Of a DNA stretch of 64,000 nucleotides, positions 59,916-64,000 are shown in pieces (position 1 is the stretch's first letter; each line of letters starts with the position of its first letter). The notes beneath the pieces were generated by a model. That model was given only the letters and a program-made list of their open reading frames with translations, was not told where the DNA came from and did not search any database. Source of the DNA: Alisma plantago-aquatica (Eukaryota > Streptophyta > Magnoliopsida > Alismatales > Alismataceae); assembly GCA_963693085.1 (NCBI GenBank), contig OY856409.1:658732591-658796590 (forward strand), read 5' to 3'. Position numbers and translations under genes: made by a program.

Positions 59916-60364
59916 GGGTCAAGATCGTTTGGTGACTTAATGTGATCAAATCAATTGATAACTTAATGTGATGAAGGATCAATTGAACCTATAATTGTTA
60001 CTGATGTATAGTAGAGATAATTATAAGGGTTGTACCTTTAAGGTACTAAAGGATTAGTAACCCTAGAAGAGTTATTCCTTGAAGCATGAGTAAGAAAAAT
60101 CTCAATACACTATGTCAACTCTAATTGAATGTAATTAATTGAAGGGTTGGTTGGCCTAATATAACCAAGTTTGATCTAGTCAACATCCTAGAGAGGATGA
60201 AAGAGAGAGGAATTCATACATGTATAATGATCATGTAAAGGTCAAGCCTTAACACCTTCAATTTGAATAATTATGTAATTAGGGTATGATCCTTAATAAA
60301 GAAATTATGAAACCCTAATCAAGAAGGTTGTTGAGCCCTAACCCTAATTTAGGGCCATATCAGA

Positions 60365-60625
60365 TGTAACCCTAATTGAGGGTGATTCCATGAGAAACCC
60401 TAATTGAGGGTGATTCCATGAGAAACCCTAATTGAGGGTGATTCCATGAGAAACTCTAATTGAGGCTGATTCCACGAGAAACCCTAATTGAGGTTGATTC
60501 CATGAGAAACCCTAATTGAGGGTGATTCCATGAGAAACCCTAATTGAGGGTGATTCCATGAGAAACCCTAATTGAGGGCGATTCTATGAGAAACCCTAAT
60601 TGAGGGCGATGCCATGAGAAACCCT
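60365..60625 (+). repeat. 28 bp telomere-type minisatellite (D 3' LTR)
   Basis: Nine units as in the 5' LTR, same order of variants. Confidence 0.9.
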
Positions 60626-61154
60626 AGTTGGGATGAATAGTAAACCCTAATTAAGGGAAATGTGATGTGAAAGCCTAATGAAGGGTGATGGTATATCCAA
60701 TTCTAACCCTAATGAAGTATGCTAGTATGTGAAACCCTAAACCCTAATAAAGGGTGATGGTATGGGAGACCTAATCCTAATAATGGAATAGTGATTATTA
60801 CACTGATAAGGGAAATACCTAAAGTGATTGATTATAGGTAACCTTATAGCAAACAATGCTTTAACCTGAGATGAGTTCATATCATTGAAGATAATTGGAC
60901 AATTCTAATGAGTGTTCTATGACCTATGCACTTTATGATAAAAGTGATAGGTTAGTGAATAAAAATATTAAGATGGGAAATACCTTAATACAACATAAGA
61001 TGATAAACTTAAGTAAGTTAAAAGTAATAAGGAAGGTAATGCTTCAAGACATCATAGAAAGATGTCATATCCAACTCTTAAAGAGTGATGTTAATTGTTG
61101 CCTAATGAGAGGTGACAAGATGTGATAATATGTGATAAATTGCACAGGTTTGAC

Positions 61155-62122
61155 ATAGTTCAATACCTGGAATAGATGCACAGGATTGGCATAGTCCATT
61201 ACCTGGAATAGATGCACATGATTGGTTAAAACCCAATACCTGGAATAATATCACATGATTGGTTAAAACTCAATACCTGGAATAATATCACAGGTTTGGT
61301 TAAATCCCAATACCTGGAATAATATCACAGGATTGGTTAAAACCCAATACCTAGAATAATATCACAGGATTGGTTAAATCCCAATACCTGGAATAATATC
61401 ACATGATTGGTTAAATCCCAATACCTGGAATAATATCACATGATTGGTTAAATCCCAATACTTGGAATAACTGCACATGATTGGTCACAACCCAATACCT
61501 GGAATAATGTCACAGGATTGACATAGTTCAATACCTGGAATAACTCCACAGGATTGGTCACAACCCAATACCTGGAATAATGTCATAGGATTGACATAGT
61601 TTAAAGCCTGGAATAACTGCACAGGATTGGTCACAATCCAATACCTGGAATAATGTCACAGGATTGACATAGTTCAATACCTAGAATAACTACACAGGAT
61701 TGGTATTAACCCAATACCTGGAATAACTGCACATGATTGGTATTAACCCAATATCTGGAATAACTGAACAGGATTGATCAAAATTCAATACCTGGAATAA
61801 TGTCACAGGATTGACATAGTTCAATACCTAGAATAACTGCACAGGATTGGTATTAACCCAATACCTGGAATAACTACACAAGATTGGTATTAGCCCAATA
61901 CCTGGAATAACTGCACAGGATTGATCACAACCCAATACCTATAATAATGTCACAGGATTGACATAGTTCAATACCTAGAATAGTTGCACATGATTGACAT
62001 AGTTCAAAACCTGGAATAATGTCACATGATTGACATAGTTCAATACCTGGATTAGTTGCATAGGATTAGCATAGTCCAATAACTGGAATAGTTTGGATTG
62101 GCATAGTCCAATACTTGGAATG
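61155..62122 (+). repeat. 36-37 bp satellite (D 3' LTR), about 26 units
   Basis: Same family and variants as at 52795-54050, but about 293 bp (eight units) shorter. From the end of the array to the LTR end both LTRs have exactly 941 bp. Confidence 0.9.
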
Positions 62123-62522
62123 GATACACAGGAACAATATACGTCTAATGCTCGTACTAGTTGCACAAGATTGGTATAATCCAATGCATGGAATATTTAT
62201 ACAGGGTTGGTATGGACCAATGCCTAAACAAGACATGATGATGTACACTCTCATGTCCAGTATAAACAATTACCTATTTAGTAGATTGGCTAAAGCCATC
62301 AGATAGAAACAAGAAGGAGTCATGGGTGACATTTTAGAGTAATGAGTATCATGAGAAAAGCATGAGATGTTGAGTTAATATAATAGATAAATGATATTCA
62401 TGTTCTTCCTATTCCTTATAAAGAGAATAGATGTTTTAATGCTCTATCATATATAGTTGCAATATTTAAAGATGAGAATGATATAAAATGCTTATCCTCT
62501 GTTCTGATTCATATTATAAACT

Positions 62523-62612
62523 GCAATAATAATGTTTCTGGCGGAGAGTTATATCTCTCGCTGGGGCAATTTTCAATTGTCTCACCCCTGTGGGATCCAA
62601 CATTTTTAGGTG
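62523..62612 (+). promoter_or_regulatory. Conserved two-hairpin LTR segment (D 3' LTR)
   Basis: GGAGAGTTATATCTCTC and GGGGCAATTTTCAATTGTC; better preserved than the 5' copy. Confidence 0.65.
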
Positions 62613-63069
62613 GATGAGCACGAAGGAGATTGAGAACAATCTTGCAGAGGAAGAACTTCAGCAACAGCAGGGACAACAGTGACAGCTCAGGTTGAGTGTA
62701 CTGTCTGTCGTGTCTTGTAGATAGATGTCCTATGTGTCGTCTCTGTACTCTCAGGTCCTCGGAGTTAATAGTTAGTGCTTTTAATGAATCATTTTGAGTT
62801 TCTGGCTTGATGCCTCAAGGTCCTTATGCTATTTGTGTTTAGCTTTTAACAAGGCAGTTGATATTGTAAGCCTCGAGAAGAGATGGTACAAGATATGTAC
62901 TTATGAACCAAGATGTAAATGTAATACATTGGTTCTTATTGAATGAGTTTTCCTATGAATGGATCTCTTTGAAAAAGGTTTTAATTTTTAGTGATTTTCA
63001 GTAATCTGATGTTAGTGATCGCTTCCACATTAGTTAATCTTGTTTTTGTGAGTTGGAAGCCACACTTAT

Positions 63070-63314
63070 GATGTTATAACACTTAGGGTACATTCAACAT
63101 GTGCCATTTTGCAATATAACCCCTCATCTTGGGTAACTTGCACTTACACTCAGACTATCATATAATGCACAAATAGTTTACAAATAAGCTCAAACTTGAA
63201 AATAACTTCACAAAGAGTCTTAATTACTTTTCAAAAGATTAGAACAAGTTTGTAAATGACTTACTTAAGCAAAATTTCTAGGGTTAGGGCATAACCCAGG
63301 TCAGGGATGTTACA
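63070..63314 (-). repeat. Element B right LTR, terminal part
   Basis: It continues the LTR broken at 49223 and matches 27561-27807, ending GGGATGTTACA beside AAAAT. Confidence 0.87.
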
Positions 63315-64000
63315 AAAATAGTCCACCCCATAAGTTTGAGTGTAACCTTTTGCAACTAGGCATACTTTGATTCGTTCAATTGTATCATCAAGTTGGTATT
63401 CAATAGTAATTATCCAATGACATCTAATTGTAGATAAATGTTGAGGACGATCAATAAGATCTCAAGTCTTTCAACCACAAAGAGCAACCATCTCAGCTTG
63501 ATATCTTGACACCAAGCAAGATGTTGTAATGATTGAGTCACATTCTTTGGTATAGATACAACAGAGCTAGCACCGGTATAGCAGGAAAAGCTAGCACCAA
63601 GATTAGTAGTAGGTTAAAAATTACTAATAGGATGTTGAGTACAACAATGAACAGATTTTCCTTTGACTTAAGGGAAGGTGTTTGTTAGAAAGTACTGAGA
63701 GGTGTTGTGATCTGTCAACAAAGGAGAATGTGGTTGTTAAGGGGCCAATGAGGGGATTGTAACCTTGGGTATTGTAAACTTTAAGGGGTAGAGTAAGAAC
63801 TTCAACTTCTCTAGTTGGAACATCTTCCACAACCTAAGGGAGTGGAGTAGGATCTAGTAGATCACTAGATAAAGAAGACCCTTTTTCAGAGTAGTATGGC
63901 ATGTATTAAAAAATGATCACATCAACACTAACATACCACTGGCAATTGGCAGGATCACAACATCGATATCCTTTTTGAGTTCTATTATATTCCAGAAAAA
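63315..64000 (-). pseudogene. Copia-2 pol: integrase-RT linker and RT start (first piece)
   Basis: Minus strand near 63410-63320: CHWIITIEYQLDDTIERIKV, then CLVAKGYTQTYGVDYF, the start of Copia RT, broken off exactly at the AAAAT duplication. Further upstream (63830-63624) lies the degenerate linker (VPTREVEVLTLPL). The element continues out of the window to the right, so gag and integrase may exist there. Confidence 0.85.

Larger units (their letters stand above)
49224..63064 (+). mobile_element. Gag-only chromovirus relative with giant LTRs (element D)
   Basis: Both LTRs (5.77 and 5.51 kb), PBS, gag, purine tract and a perfect target duplication are present in 13.8 kb. The interior is only 2.56 kb and has gag but no protease, RT or integrase, so it needed enzymes in trans, probably from C- or B-like elements with which it shares PBS, leader and gag. 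It is the structurally most complete element of the window and lies in opposite orientation inside the B right LTR. Confidence 0.9.
57553..63064 (+). repeat. Element D 3' LTR
   Basis: TGTAACATCCCTGACCCGGG to TTGGAAGCCACA. It is collinear with the 5' LTR; differences are scattered substitutions, one extra palindrome piece (near 59250) and about eight fewer satellite units. Contains a TATA-like motif at 58752-58778. Confidence 0.9.
6158..63314 (-). mobile_element. Compound chromovirus insertion (element B, Ty3/Gypsy, Tekay/Del-like), with nested elements
   Basis: This is a minus-strand Gypsy element of the chromodomain type. Its left LTR is 6158-9115 plus 26402-27807, its body 27808-32553, and its right LTR remnant 46192-49223 plus 63070-63314. 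Its ends are TGTGACGAC and GATGTTACA in plus orientation, with AAAAT on both sides. Elements A, C, D and a DNA transposon inserted in it later. A deletion removed the PBS and the adjoining start of its 5' LTR. The order on the minus strand is gag, protease, RT, RNase H, integrase, chromodomain. Confidence 0.87.

Overview
The window is plant nuclear intergenic DNA made almost entirely of nested transposable elements. I find no intact host gene, rRNA, tRNA or CRISPR array. Plant origin is inferred from the primer-binding sites matching the 3' end of plant initiator-Met tRNA, AAACCCTAA telomere-type repeats of the Arabidopsis kind, chromodomain Ty3/Gypsy and Ty1/Copia proteins of plant type, and a fragment of plant-like elongation factor 1-alpha. 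Four to six kilobase LTRs and deep nesting suggest a large-genome plant; the species cannot be told. Essentially every coding remnant has stops, frameshifts or lost catalytic residues.

Layout. The oldest layer is Copia. A plus-strand fragment (gag to integrase) fills 1-1993. It abuts, tail to tail, a minus-strand Copia pol whose reverse transcriptase is now in three pieces (63315-64000, 5847-6157, 1994-2924). Two insertions split it: a 2.9 kb non-autonomous Copia element (2925-5846, duplication CTTAT/CTTAC) carrying an EF1A gene fragment, and one 57 kb compound insertion, 6158-63314, flanked by AAAAT. That compound is a minus-strand chromovirus (element B, Tekay/Del-like) into which other elements jumped.

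Inside B: (i) its left (3') LTR holds a 17.3 kb minus-strand, pol-less, three-LTR complex (element A, 9116-26401, duplication GATGT), two of whose LTRs carry the same truncated LINE; (ii) the B body 27808-32553 has degenerate gag, protease, RT, RNase H, integrase and chromodomain; (iii) 32554-36269 is a DNA-transposon segment with hairpin-rich subterminal repeats and a broken Ulp1-type cysteine protease gene; (iv) 36270-46191 is a second chromovirus (element C), truncated, with gag, protease, RT, RNase H and the start of integrase; (v) the right (5') LTR of B is split by element D (49224-63064, duplication CTTAT), a plus-strand gag-only element with 5.5-5.8 kb LTRs.

How the parts relate. B and C still resemble pol-encoding elements, while A and D lack pol. 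All share LTR ends, primer site, leader, TATA-like motif and a 90 bp two-hairpin segment, so A and D look like non-autonomous relatives mobilised by B/C-type enzymes. The LTRs of A, C and D are swollen by palindrome arrays (AAACGGTCTTGAGACCGTTT) and AAACCCTAA-rich repeats; D also has a 36-37 bp satellite, and B has a CATATCGGGT array instead. The most notable points are the gene capture at 4180-4292, the Ulp1 transposon, the three-LTR complex and the shared LTR structures.
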